Assembly: GCF_016734815.1 (NCBI RefSeq)
Contig: NZ_JAERQF010000010.1
Coordinates: 90,063-154,062 of the forward strand
DNA length: 64,000 bases
DNA from: Hymenobacter rubidus
GTDB taxonomy: Bacteria; Bacteroidota; Bacteroidia; Cytophagales; Hymenobacteraceae
Direction of reading: 5' to 3'
Under the pieces are notes generated by a model. That model saw only the letters and a list, made by a program, of their open reading frames with translations. It made no database searches and was not told the DNA's origin. Below are positions 34,177 through 42,965 of the stretch, one piece after another; positions within the stretch are counted from its first letter, which is position 1; every line of letters starts with the position of its first letter. A program made the position numbers and the translations under genes.

Positions 34177-34669
34177 AAACAAGCGAATTAATAGGAAACC
34201 GGCGCAAAGTACCGCCCCCGAGGGGGCCACACCTACGCCCGGCTCGACGCTGCGGATGGTGTACCCTTACAAGCGGCGCCCCTTATTTCCCGGTGCAAGC
34301 GGCAATTGGGGCGTGGGCTTTAGTGCCCAAAACTGGATAGCCTTCCAACGGTTTACGCGTCTCCCTAACCAGTTGGGCTTAGCTCTACCCTCAGCAGCTG
34401 GGCGCAATTCACTCAGCCACCTCCACGCTTCACGGATAATACATTGATTGTCAGTAAATAAAATAGGCGGCAGGGAAACCCCGCCGCCTATCCATACCAA
34501 AACACCTTAAAAAACTATTCTTTCACGATGATGCTAACAATAATTGCACCAAAAGATTCCGAGCCAGAGAATATTTTTACAGAACGCTTGCGATGAGGGG
34601 CCTATGCGTTAGCCGACAGCCTGTTTCGATGAATTATCCGGTGGGGAAACTGCTTTCATACGCTTTCAC
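34177..34669. other. Gene-free stretch with hairpin at 34464-34490
   Basis: No supported gene. The stretch 34464-34490 forms a stem TAGGCGGC/GCCGCCTA with an 11-nt loop. An AT-rich part (34495-34590) follows, with no promoter or RNA gene that I can name. The first bases hold the upstream region of the cytochrome b gene. Confidence 0.5.
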
Positions 34670-34704
34670 AAAAAGGGCCCCGACGCATTCGTCGGGGCCC
34701 CAGA
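34670..34704 (-). terminator. ffh terminator
   Basis: A 10-bp stem GGGCCCCGAC/GTCGGGGCCC with a 6-nt loop, followed on the minus strand by TTTTTG. It lies 25 nt past the ffh stop. Confidence 0.9.
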
Positions 34705-34728
34705 TAGTACAGGCGCAGTGCCGGAAGC

Positions 34729-36096
34729 TTAGCGGCCCATCATGCCGCCGGGGCCGCCTTTCATGCCGCCCATCATCTTGGCCATCTGGGCCATGCCGCC
34801 TTTAGTCTGGCTGAGCTTGTTCATGGTGCGCATCATTTTGCGCATGTCGTCAAATTGCTTCATCAGCGCGTTTACCTGCTGAATGTCGGTGCCCGAGCCT
34901 TTGGCCAGCCGGCGCTTGCGCGAGCCGTTGAGCAGGTCGGGGTTGGCCCGCTCCTGCTTGGTCATGCTCCGGATAATGGCCTCGACCGGCTTGAAGGCGT
35001 CGTCGTCGATTTCCACGTCCTTCATGGCCTTGCTCATGCCCGGAATCATGCCCATCAAGTCTTTGATGTTGCCCATCTTCTTGATTTGCTCGAGCTGGCC
35101 GAGGAAGTCGTTGAAGTCGAACTGGTTTTTGCGGATTTTCTTCTCGATGCGCCGCGCCTCGTCTTCGTCGAACTGCTGCTGCGCCCGTTCGACCAGCGAA
35201 ATCACGTCGCCCATGCCCAAGATGCGCTGGGCCATGCGGTCGGGGTAGAACAGGTCGAGCGCGTCCATCTTCTCGCCCGTCGAGATGAACTTGATGGGCT
35301 TGGTGACCACGGCCCGAATGCTGAGGGCCGCGCCACCGCGCGAGTCGCCGTCGAGCTTGGTCAGCACCACACCGTCGAAATTCAGACGCTCGTTGAAGGT
35401 TTTGGCGGTGTTCACGGCGTCCTGGCCGGTCATGGAGTCCACCACAAACAGCGTTTCGCTCGGGTTGATGGCCGACTTCACGGCTTCAATCTCGCGCATC
35501 ATCTGCTCGTCCACGGCCAAGCGGCCCGCGGTGTCGATGATGACTACCTTCTTGCCATTTTTTCGGGCATAGTCAATGGCGTTGCGGGAAATCTCAACGG
35601 GGTTCTTGTTCTCAACTTCCGAGTACACTTCCACCCCGATTTGCTCGCCGAGCACCTTGAGCTGGTCGATGGCCGCGGGGCGGTACACGTCGCAGGCCAC
35701 GAGCAGCGTGTTGCGGCCCTGCTTCTTGATGTAGCTGGCCAGCTTGCCGGCAAAGGTGGTTTTGCCCGAGCCCTGCAAGCCCGAAAGCAAAATCACGGCC
35801 GGGTCGCCCTTGATGACGATGTCCTTCTTTTCGCCGCCCATGAGCTCGGTGAGCTCATCGTAGACGATTTTGACCATAAGCTGGCCCGGCGACACAGCCG
35901 TAAGCACGTCGCGGCCCATGGCAGCGTCCTTGATTTTATCGGTTACATCCTTGGCAACCTTGTAGTTAACGTCGGCGTCAACCAGTGCCCGGCGGATTTC
36001 CTTGATGGTGGCCGCGACGTTGATTTCGGAAATGCTGCCCTGACCTTTGAGGGTTTTAATGGCCCGGTCGAGCTTGGTGGAGAGACTGTCAAACAT
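34729..36096 (-). CDS. ffh: Signal recognition particle GTPase Ffh
   Basis: A 455-residue SRP54 homologue. N domain 1-90 (MFDSLSTKLDRAIKTLKGQG), GTPase domain about 95-295 with the P-loop GLQGSGKTTFAGKLA, DTAGRLAVDE and TKLDGDSRGGAA, then the methionine-rich M domain that binds SRP RNA and signal peptides (MGMIPGMSKAMKDVE and the RKRRLAKGSGTDIQQVN helix). The C-terminus is a Met/Gly-rich tail (MAQMAKMMGGMKGG). It targets membrane proteins to the translocon co-translationally. No SRP RNA gene was recognised nearby. Divergent from the GT4 gene, with a -7 box at 36180-36187. Confidence 0.97.
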   Translation of the reverse strand: MFDSLSTKLDRAIKTLKGQGSISEINVAATIKEIRRALVDADVNYKVAKDVTDKIKDAAMGRDVLTAVSPGQLMVKIVYDELTELMGGEKKDIVIKGDPAVILLSGLQGSGKTTFAGKLASYIKKQGRNTLLVACDVYRPAAIDQLKVLGEQIGVEVYSEVENKNPVEISRNAIDYARKNGKKVVIIDTAGRLAVDEQMMREIEAVKSAINPSETLFVVDSMTGQDAVNTAKTFNERLNFDGVVLTKLDGDSRGGAALSIRAVVTKPIKFISTGEKMDALDLFYPDRMAQRILGMGDVISLVERAQQQFDEDEARRIEKKIRKNQFDFNDFLGQLEQIKKMGNIKDLMGMIPGMSKAMKDVEIDDDAFKPVEAIIRSMTKQERANPDLLNGSRKRRLAKGSGTDIQQVNALMKQFDDMRKMMRTMNKLSQTKGGMAQMAKMMGGMKGGPGGMMGR

Positions 36097-36179
36097 GAAT
36101 CACGGATTAGTCGGATTAAAGGCGAATTTTTCGGATTCCGTAGCCGGGGCCACCTTCCGCAGTTGCCTTTACTGAACCC

Positions 36180-36187
36180 CAAAAGTA
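36180..36187 (-). promoter_or_regulatory. Putative ffh promoter (-7 element)
   Basis: TACTTTTG on the minus strand, 84 nt before the ffh ATG. No convincing -33 box. Confidence 0.35.
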
Positions 36188-36252
36188 ACCATAAAAGCCT
36201 GAAAAGCGGCAGTCGGTGTACCTTCGCGCCCCGCTTTGTGTATCAACATTCC

Positions 36253-37566
36253 GTGCCCACGTCTCCCCCGCTCCGCCTGCTCGTCATTACTTACTACTGG
36301 CCGCCCTCGGGCGGGGCCGGTGTGCAGCGCTGCCTCAAGTTTGTGAAGCACCTGGGCCATTTCAACGTGGCGCCCACCGTGATAACCGTGGATGCGGCGC
36401 TGGCCACCTACCCGGTATGGGACGAAAGCCTGCTGGCCGAAGTGCCGGCCACGGTGCGCGTCATCCGCACCAAAACCTCGGAGCCATTCGAGAGCTACAA
36501 GAAGCTGACCGGCCGCGCCGTGCCCTACGGCGGCTTTGCCAACGAAGGCAAGCCCGGTGCCGTGCAGAAGGCGCTACGCTTCGTGCGCGGCAACTTGTTT
36601 ATTCCGGACCCGCGCCGGGGCTGGAACCGCCACGCCCTGGCCGCGGTAGAAAAGCTGCTGGCGGCCGGCGAGCGGTTTGACGCCGTGCTCACGTCGTCGC
36701 CGCCGCACTCTACCCAGCTTATTGGCCTGGAGCTGAAAAAACGCCACGGCCTGCGCTGGCTGGCCGACCTGCGCGACCCCTGGACGGACATATACTACTA
36801 CAAAGACTTGCACCACACGCCGCTAGCTGCCTGGCTGGACGCGCGCTACGAGCGCCAGGTGCTGACCCAGGCCGACGCCGTGCTGGTGACCTCGCCCGAA
36901 ACGAAACGCCTGTTTTTGGCCAAGCTGCCGGCTTTGCCGTCTACCAAGTTCCACGTGTTGCCCAATGGCTACGACGAATCGGACTTCCGACAGTCCTCGC
37001 GCCCACCGGCCGACAGCCTACGCATTACGCACACCGGCACCATCACCGAGTTGTACCACATCGACAACCTGCTGACAGCCGTGGCTGCCTGCGCCGACGC
37101 CCATCCCGAAGTGCCTTTCCGGCTGCGCTTCGTGGGCCAGGTTTCTACCCAACTGCGCCGGCAAATTGAGCAGGCGGGCTTGCTGTCCGTTACCGAGTTC
37201 ATTCCATTTGTGCCGCACGATGCATCGGTGCAATTCCTGTTGGAATCCTCTGTCCTGCTCATGGCCATTCCGGACGTGCCACGCAACTTCGGCATTCTGC
37301 CAGGCAAAGTATTTGAATACCTGGCGGCTAACAAACCTATTCTGTGCGTCGGACCCGCGGGCTCCGACGCCGATAACCTGCTGCAGGAATGCGGCGCGGG
37401 CCAAGCCCTGCCCTACGAAGACGAGGAATTGATGCGCCAAACCCTCGAGACCTTAGCGGCGCAGTGGCGCAGCAACCCCAACCTCGATTTGCCGGCCGTG
37501 AGCCACTCCCGCTACTCACGCCGGGGGCTGGCGGGGCAGCTGGCCAAAATTGCGGTAGCCTTATAA
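36253..37566 (+). CDS. GT4-like glycosyltransferase
   Basis: About 437 residues, GT-B fold. The N-terminal Rossmann half starts with LRLLVITYYWPPSGGAGVQR and includes LRWLADLRDPWTD. The C-terminal half has HVLPNGYDESDF, ITHTGTITELYHIDNLL, LRFVGQ, the E-rich donor-site region FGILPGKVFEYLAANKP and ILCVGPAGSDADNLL. No ATG precedes the first strand; GTG codons at 36253 and 36238 are the only plausible starts, and I chose 36253. The donor sugar is unknown. It opens the surface-polysaccharide island. Confidence 0.87.
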   Translation: MPTSPPLRLLVITYYWPPSGGAGVQRCLKFVKHLGHFNVAPTVITVDAALATYPVWDESLLAEVPATVRVIRTKTSEPFESYKKLTGRAVPYGGFANEGKPGAVQKALRFVRGNLFIPDPRRGWNRHALAAVEKLLAAGERFDAVLTSSPPHSTQLIGLELKKRHGLRWLADLRDPWTDIYYYKDLHHTPLAAWLDARYERQVLTQADAVLVTSPETKRLFLAKLPALPSTKFHVLPNGYDESDFRQSSRPPADSLRITHTGTITELYHIDNLLTAVAACADAHPEVPFRLRFVGQVSTQLRRQIEQAGLLSVTEFIPFVPHDASVQFLLESSVLLMAIPDVPRNFGILPGKVFEYLAANKPILCVGPAGSDADNLLQECGAGQALPYEDEELMRQTLETLAAQWRSNPNLDLPAVSHSRYSRRGLAGQLAKIAVAL

Positions 37567-37627
37567 GGGATGTCTTAGGCAAAGCGCTTAACTTGTTGCG
37601 CATTTCTTTAATTCCTTAACTCCTTTT

Positions 37628-39349
37628 ATGACAACACGTTTCTACCCAACCAAACTAGTACTTACCATGGTGCTAATGGGCTTCGTTGCCTGGTCGACTC
37701 ATGCACAGCCCACCATCAGCAGCATTACGCCAACGGCCAACCAAAACAGTGTACCCCGGACCAGCCCGGTCACGGTGCGGTTTAGCCAACCGCTGACGGC
37801 AGCTTCGACCAGTGCACTACGCGTTTTCAGCAACCAGCGCGGCGGGCTGCGCACTGGCACCAGCGGTGGCGTTTCCGTCAACAACAATGAGCTGACTTTT
37901 TCGCCAACGCGCAGCTTCAGGGCCGGCGAGACCGTGAGCGTAAGCATTACCACAGCCGCCCGAAGCGCTGCCGGAGCGCTGGCGACACCCCGGATTTTTC
38001 AGTTCACGGCAGCGGCCACCGGCGGCAATGGCTCATTCGTCAATGGGACGGATATTGCCACCGGCGCCTCGCCGTATGCTGTAAAAACAGCCGATGTTGA
38101 CAACGACGGGGATTTGGACATTCTCACCCCCTCCTTTGCCAACTTTACGGTTATAACCCTGCTAAACAACGGCAACGGCACGTTCACTAACAGCACCGCT
38201 ACCGGCGTGGGCAACCAGCCGCGTAGCTTGGCCCTGGCCGACTTGGATGGCAACGGCAGCCTGGATATGCTCACAGCCAACTACGGGGCCAACACTGTGA
38301 GCATACGCTTCAACGATGGCACCGGCTTCTTTAGCGGATTTACCGAAGTGCCGGTAGGGAGCCAGCCACAAAGCATCACCACCGCCGATGTGGATGCCGA
38401 CGGCGACCAGGATTTTCTGGCTGCCAACGGGGCCAACAACTCGGTGTCGGTTCGCCTCAACGATGGCAGCGGCAATTTCAGCGGTGGCAGCGATGTCGCC
38501 GTTGGCGGACTGCCCTTCCAGGTGATTACGGGCGATGTGGACAACGACGGCGACTTGGATGTGCTCACGGCCAACATGGCCAGCGGCAGCAATACCGTCA
38601 GCGTGCGCCTTAACAACGGCAACGGTACATTCAGCCCGGGGTACGATGCCTTTGTGGGCAGCAGCCCCCGAAGCATCGCCTTGAGCGACCTGGACAGCGA
38701 CGGCGACTTGGACTTGCTGAGTGCCAACGCAGGCAGCGGCACGGTTAGCATCCGCTTCAATAACGGCAGTGGCTATTTCAGCAGCGGCACCGACTACCTT
38801 TCGGGAACTACGCCCAGCAGCGTAGTCACGGCCGACATCGACGGCGATAACGACCAGGACATGCTCGTTTCGAATTTTTATTCCAATAACGTCTTGGTTT
38901 GGCTGAACAACGGCAGCGGCTCCTTTATTCTCACGCCCACCGTACCAACTGGCACCAACCCCAACGGCATTGCCGCCGCCGACATGGACAACGACGGCGA
39001 TATGGATTTGCTGGCCGCCAATTTCACGACCAGTACGGTCAGCCTTCGGTTCAATAACGGGACTTCGGCGGCTTTGGCAACGCCGGTGGCCAGAGCCCAC
39101 GCCGCCTTTTCGCTGTACCCCAATCCGGCCCATGCCAGCTTCAACATCGTGGCGCCGCTTTCTACTGATGCAGTCCCAGCTCAGGCCTTCTTAATCAATA
39201 GTTTAGGCCAATTGGCAGGCAAGCCCATTCCCTTGTCCTCCGCTGGCACAGCCACGTTCGTCGACGTATCTACTTTGGCCAAAGGTCTCTATACTCTGCG
39301 CATAATGATTGGCAGCACCGCAACCATGCAGCGCCTTGCAATCGAATAG
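37628..39349 (+). CDS. Secreted FG-GAP/VCBS-repeat protein with T9SS type A sorting domain
   Basis: A 573-residue secreted protein. Signal peptide about 1-27 (ending THAQ), then a Big_5 Ig-like domain (about 30-125, SSITPTANQNSVPRTSPVTV). Next come about seven FG-GAP/VCBS repeats, each with a calcium-binding-like D-D-NDGD-DL-T motif (for example TADVDNDGDLDIL and TADIDGDNDQDML). They should build an integrin-alpha-like beta-propeller. The C-terminal 85 residues are a type A sorting domain (FSLYPNPAHASF to GLYTLRI). Likely displayed on the cell surface, where it could bind glycan or protein. It stands alone after the GT4 gene. Confidence 0.92.
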   Translation: MTTRFYPTKLVLTMVLMGFVAWSTHAQPTISSITPTANQNSVPRTSPVTVRFSQPLTAASTSALRVFSNQRGGLRTGTSGGVSVNNNELTFSPTRSFRAGETVSVSITTAARSAAGALATPRIFQFTAAATGGNGSFVNGTDIATGASPYAVKTADVDNDGDLDILTPSFANFTVITLLNNGNGTFTNSTATGVGNQPRSLALADLDGNGSLDMLTANYGANTVSIRFNDGTGFFSGFTEVPVGSQPQSITTADVDADGDQDFLAANGANNSVSVRLNDGSGNFSGGSDVAVGGLPFQVITGDVDNDGDLDVLTANMASGSNTVSVRLNNGNGTFSPGYDAFVGSSPRSIALSDLDSDGDLDLLSANAGSGTVSIRFNNGSGYFSSGTDYLSGTTPSSVVTADIDGDNDQDMLVSNFYSNNVLVWLNNGSGSFILTPTVPTGTNPNGIAAADMDNDGDMDLLAANFTTSTVSLRFNNGTSAALATPVARAHAAFSLYPNPAHASFNIVAPLSTDAVPAQAFLINSLGQLAGKPIPLSSAGTATFVDVSTLAKGLYTLRIMIGSTATMQRLAIE

Positions 39350-39374
39350 TCTTGCTAGCATGAAGCGAGTTGAA

Positions 39375-40295
39375 TTACTTGCTTAAGTCTATCCCAAGCT
39401 GCCGACTGAAACCAACACTGGCGCTCTGCTGCAAGTGGTTACCATCGGTGGTGGCATAAGGCTGGGCGCTGTAATCCAGAAACGGCACGGCCACATCGGC
39501 CGCCAGCTGGCGCATGAGCTGGTTGAAGCCGGGCTGGTAGACATGCTCCAGCTGAAGCAATGCTGCACCAACGGGCAGGCGCACCAGCACCACGCGGCCG
39601 TGCGGCTTCAAAAACTGAATAGTGTGGCGCAAACCCGTCAACCGGCCGGCGGACAGGTGCTGGCTGGCAGCCAGCAGCCGGTAGTCCTGTAGTTTGCGGG
39701 CGGTGCGGGCCCGCACTTGGGCGCTGTCGGTCCCAATATTGACTTCCAGCCAGCCATCGGGGTGCAGGCGTTCGGTGGCGGTGGCATAGTCGAGCAGCAG
39801 GCGGTAGAGCGGCTTGGTCTGGTAGCGGGCGAGGTAGGGCAGGTTGGGATTTTGGCTGACCTGGCGGAGCTGGCCGATGAACGACTGTTCTTCCGGAAAC
39901 TTGCCCTCGGGCCCGGTGAGCGACAGCGACCACGGGTCGACTGCGAGAATAAATAAGCCGTTTTTCGTTTCCGGCCGCAGCTTGCGCTGGATGCTGCGCA
40001 GGTAAGCCGGCCCATAGGGCGAATGCGTGAGCGTGAAGGCGTAGTTCAGCAGCGGCCCTTCGAACCGGCCACCCAGCTGCGCCGCCAGCACCGCCGGCTG
40101 AATGCCCTGCGCCGCCCGCGAGGTGCCCAATACCAGCGAGCCAGCCAGCGGGCTCGTGAAGCGGCCATAAAAGGCATCGACCCGGCCCTTGAATACCACC
40201 GGGCACAGCAGCACCGCGCCCAGCAGCAGGGCACCGGCCAGCAGCGCCAGCCGCCGCAGCAGCTTCGAAACGGCGGCAACAAGTGGGCTTTTCAA
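39375..40295 (-). CDS. SGNH/DltD-like acetyltransferase partner
   Basis: About 306 residues, anchored by one N-terminal membrane helix (LLRRLALLAGALLLGAVLL). Block I of the SGNH fold is LVLGTSRAAQGIQP with the likely nucleophile Ser; the catalytic Asp-x-x-His is in TTDGNHLQQSA near the C-terminus. Such proteins (AlgJ/AlgX, DltD, PatB) accept acetyl groups from an MBOAT and put them on a polysaccharide in the periplasm. The only sensible start is a TTG at 40295 that overlaps the stop of the MBOAT gene (TTGA), so the two are translationally coupled. The frame upstream of it is antisense noise from the MBOAT gene. Confidence 0.75.
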   Translation of the reverse strand: MKSPLVAAVSKLLRRLALLAGALLLGAVLLCPVVFKGRVDAFYGRFTSPLAGSLVLGTSRAAQGIQPAVLAAQLGGRFEGPLLNYAFTLTHSPYGPAYLRSIQRKLRPETKNGLFILAVDPWSLSLTGPEGKFPEEQSFIGQLRQVSQNPNLPYLARYQTKPLYRLLLDYATATERLHPDGWLEVNIGTDSAQVRARTARKLQDYRLLAASQHLSAGRLTGLRHTIQFLKPHGRVVLVRLPVGAALLQLEHVYQPGFNQLMRQLAADVAVPFLDYSAQPYATTDGNHLQQSASVGFSRQLGIDLSK

Positions 40296-41764
40296 AATTG
40301 AAAGTAGATAAACGAGGTACTGTTGAAAACGCCCAGATAAAGAATCAGCAGCGCGAGGCCGGCATAGCCGGCCCAGCGCACGGCAAATGGCTGGGCCACC
40401 ACCCAGGCCTGCGGGCTGCGTTGGCTGCCGAAGTATTCTACCAGCAGCATGAGCCCCACGCCGAACACGGCGACGACCAGCTCGGGGCGGTAGTGTTGCG
40501 AGAACTCCAGGAGCAAGGTGCCCCACTGCCGGCCACTTAGCCCCGCCCACCCACGCAGCAAATGCTGGCTGATGAACACGGCATCGCTCAGGGTATTGGC
40601 CCGAAAAAACACCCAGGCATAGGCAACCAGCCCGAAGGTTAGCAAAACGCCCAGCCCGCGCCGCAAGCCCGGGCGCCCGGCCAGGCCCGTGAGCTGCGCC
40701 AGCCGCTCGCGCCACGGCCGCGCCCAAGTGCTGACGACCAGGTAAATTCCGTGCAGGCCGCCCCAGACCAGAAACGTCCAGTTGGCCCCGTGCCAAAGGC
40801 CGCTGACGAGGAAAACGACCAGCAGATTGAAATAGGCCCGCGCTTGGCCTACCCGGCTGCCGCCCAAGGGGATATACAAATAATCCCGAAACCAGCTCGA
40901 CAGCGAAATGTGCCAGCGCCGCCAGAACTCCGGCACCGAAGCCGACTGGTAAGGCTGCCGAAAATTCAGGTTGAAATCGAAGCCCAGCACGCGGGCCGCG
41001 CCGCGGGCCAGGTCGGTGTAGCCCGAGAAGTCGGCGTAAATCTGGAAGGTGAAGGCCAGCGTGGCCAGCACCAGCAGCGGGCCTTCGGGGTGCTGCCGGG
41101 GGTTGTTGAAAATGGGATTGACGAGCAGGGCCAGCCGGTCGGCCACCACCACTTTCTTGAACAGGCCCCAGGCCATGAGGCGCAAGCCACGCACGATGCG
41201 CGAATAATCGAACGCATGCCGCCGCCGGAACTGCGGCAGCATGTGCCCGCCGCGCTCAATGGGGCCCGCCACCAGCTGCGGAAAAAACGCTACAAACAGT
41301 GCAAACCGCCCGAAATTCCGCTCCGCCTCCAGCCGGCCCTGGTACACATCCACGATGTAACCCACCGACTGAAACGTGTAGAACGACACGCCCACCGGCA
41401 GCAGCAGCCCCAGCGTCGGCAGGGCCGCGTGCGGCAGGTTCAGGTTTTCAGCCAGCTGCAGAGCCGAGTCCCGGAAGAAATTGAAATACTTGAAAACGAA
41501 CAGCGTGCCCAGGTTGCTGGCCAAGCTGAGGTAGAGCCAGGGCCGGCGCGCTTGCTTGCCGGGCAGCTGGCTCATGCGGTAGCCGCTATAGTAATCCAAC
41601 AGCGTGGTAGCCAGCAGCAGGATGGCGTAGGCCGCCCGCCAGCTCATGTAGAAGTAGTAGCTGGCCAGCAGCAGCAGGGGGTTGCGCCAGCGCGGCGGCA
41701 GCCCGTAGTATAGCCCGACGACGAGCGGGAAAAAGACGAGGAAATGAAGGGAATTGAATAGCAT
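40292..41764 (-). CDS. MBOAT O-acyltransferase (AlgI-like)
   Basis: A 490-residue multi-pass enzyme, start at 41764 (MLFNSLHFLVFFPLVVGLYY). About eleven membrane helices. Typical AlgI marks are FPQLVAGPIERGGHMLPQF, ADFSGYTDLARGAARVLGF, WRRWHISLSSWFRDYLYIPLGG and the catalytic His in SGLWHGANWTFLVWG. It moves acetyl groups from acetyl-CoA across the membrane to the SGNH partner encoded next, which would O-acetylate the surface polysaccharide of this island. Divergent from pseB, with a family A repeat in the gap. Confidence 0.93.
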   Translation of the reverse strand: MLFNSLHFLVFFPLVVGLYYGLPPRWRNPLLLLASYYFYMSWRAAYAILLLATTLLDYYSGYRMSQLPGKQARRPWLYLSLASNLGTLFVFKYFNFFRDSALQLAENLNLPHAALPTLGLLLPVGVSFYTFQSVGYIVDVYQGRLEAERNFGRFALFVAFFPQLVAGPIERGGHMLPQFRRRHAFDYSRIVRGLRLMAWGLFKKVVVADRLALLVNPIFNNPRQHPEGPLLVLATLAFTFQIYADFSGYTDLARGAARVLGFDFNLNFRQPYQSASVPEFWRRWHISLSSWFRDYLYIPLGGSRVGQARAYFNLLVVFLVSGLWHGANWTFLVWGGLHGIYLVVSTWARPWRERLAQLTGLAGRPGLRRGLGVLLTFGLVAYAWVFFRANTLSDAVFISQHLLRGWAGLSGRQWGTLLLEFSQHYRPELVVAVFGVGLMLLVEYFGSQRSPQAWVVAQPFAVRWAGYAGLALLILYLGVFNSTSFIYFQF

Positions 41765-41829
41765 TCGCGCCGCGGCAGAAGCTCCGCGGGCCAAAGGTCG
41801 GGAGTAACGGGCGTTTTTGCGGGGCTTGT

Positions 41830-41860
41830 GTGATGCTTCGCTACGCTCTGCATGACGTTC
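41830..41860. repeat. Palindromic repeat family A, half copy 7
   Basis: GTGATGCTTCGCTACGCTCT followed by GCATGACGTTC, a right arm, between the divergent MBOAT and pseB genes. It supplies an in-frame ATG upstream of pseB (41830) that is probably not used. Confidence 0.65.
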
Positions 41861-41895
41861 TGTTGTTTCTCCACGTCAACCAAACCCAATTGAAC

Positions 41896-41903
41896 TACTT
41901 TTG
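41896..41903 (+). promoter_or_regulatory. Putative promoter of the nonulosonate cluster
   Basis: TACTTTTG, 29 nt before the pseB ATG. The -33 box is unclear. Confidence 0.4.
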
Positions 41904-41931
41904 CAGTCCTGATTTCGGCTTTTCAATTTTC

Positions 41932-42951
41932 ATGGCTCTCGACCTCAACCACAAGTCCATCCTCGTTACGGGTGGCACCGGCTCCTTCGGCAAGCAATTC
42001 GTGCGCACCGTTTTCGAAAAATTCCCGGAGGTGAAACGCCTCGTGGTGTTCTCGCGCGACGAGCTGAAGCAGTACGAGATGAGCCAGGAGTTCAGCCCGG
42101 CCAAGTACCCGGCCATTCGCTATTTCATTGGCGATGTGCGCGACCCGCAGCGCCTGCACCGCGCCTGCGAAGGCATCGACATCGTGATTCACGCCGCCGC
42201 CCTCAAGCAGGTGCCCGCCGCCGAGTACAACCCGATGGAGTGCATCAAGACCAATATTTTCGGGGCCGAAAATGTGATTAACGCGGCGCTGGATTCGGGC
42301 GTGAAGGACGTGGTGGCCCTGAGCACCGATAAGGCGGCCGCGCCCATCAACCTCTACGGCGCCACCAAGCTCTGCTCCGACAAGCTGTTTGTGGCGGCCA
42401 ATAACATGAAGGGTAGCCGCGACTTGCGCTTTTCGGTGGTGCGCTACGGCAACGTTATCGGCTCGCGCGGCTCGGTGGTGCCGTTCTTTTTGCAGCAGCG
42501 CCACACCGGCGTGCTGCCCATCACCCATCCCGACATGACGCGCTTCAACATCTCGCTCGAAGAGGGCGTTGACCTGGTGCTCTATGCGCTGGAGCACGCC
42601 TGGGGCGGCGAAATTTTCGTACCGAAAATCCCGAGCTACAAAATCACGGAAGTGGCCCGCGCCATCGGCCCGGAGTGCGAGCAGAAAATCGTGGGCATCC
42701 GCCCCGGCGAGAAGCTGCACGAGGCCATGATTACCGAAACCGATGCCTTGAGCACCGTGGAGCTGGACCGCTATTACGTTATCCTGCCCTCGATGCCGAC
42801 CTGGAACGTGGACAAATTCATCGAAACCTTCCACGGCAAGCGCGTGCCGCTGGGCTTCCAGTACGACTCGGCCAATAACGAAGAATGGCTCGACGCCAAG
42901 CAGATTCGCGAGGAAATCCGCCTGCACGTGGATGCCGATTTTGAGGCGTAA
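41932..42951 (+). CDS. pseB: UDP-GlcNAc 4,6-dehydratase (inverting)
   Basis: A 339-residue short-chain dehydrogenase of the PseB type. It turns UDP-GlcNAc into UDP-2-acetamido-2,6-dideoxy-L-arabino-hexos-4-ulose, the first step to pseudaminic acid. The NADP site is ILVTGGTGSFGKQF; the active site includes STDKAAAPINLYGATK (altered SDR triad with Asp-Lys and Tyr). VRYGNVIGSRGSVVPFF and IRPGEKLHEAMITETD are strong PseB/FlaA1 marks. The start is set at MALDLNHKSILV; the frame to 41830 is a repeat. pseC follows after 14 nt. Confidence 0.95.
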   Translation: MALDLNHKSILVTGGTGSFGKQFVRTVFEKFPEVKRLVVFSRDELKQYEMSQEFSPAKYPAIRYFIGDVRDPQRLHRACEGIDIVIHAAALKQVPAAEYNPMECIKTNIFGAENVINAALDSGVKDVVALSTDKAAAPINLYGATKLCSDKLFVAANNMKGSRDLRFSVVRYGNVIGSRGSVVPFFLQQRHTGVLPITHPDMTRFNISLEEGVDLVLYALEHAWGGEIFVPKIPSYKITEVARAIGPECEQKIVGIRPGEKLHEAMITETDALSTVELDRYYVILPSMPTWNVDKFIETFHGKRVPLGFQYDSANNEEWLDAKQIREEIRLHVDADFEA

Positions 42952-42965
42952 TAATTTGCCCGGCA

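Noticed and set aside
34855..36237. Long in-frame extension upstream of the GT4 gene
   Set aside because: It lies entirely antisense to ffh and lacks any domain; the GT-B core begins just after 36253.
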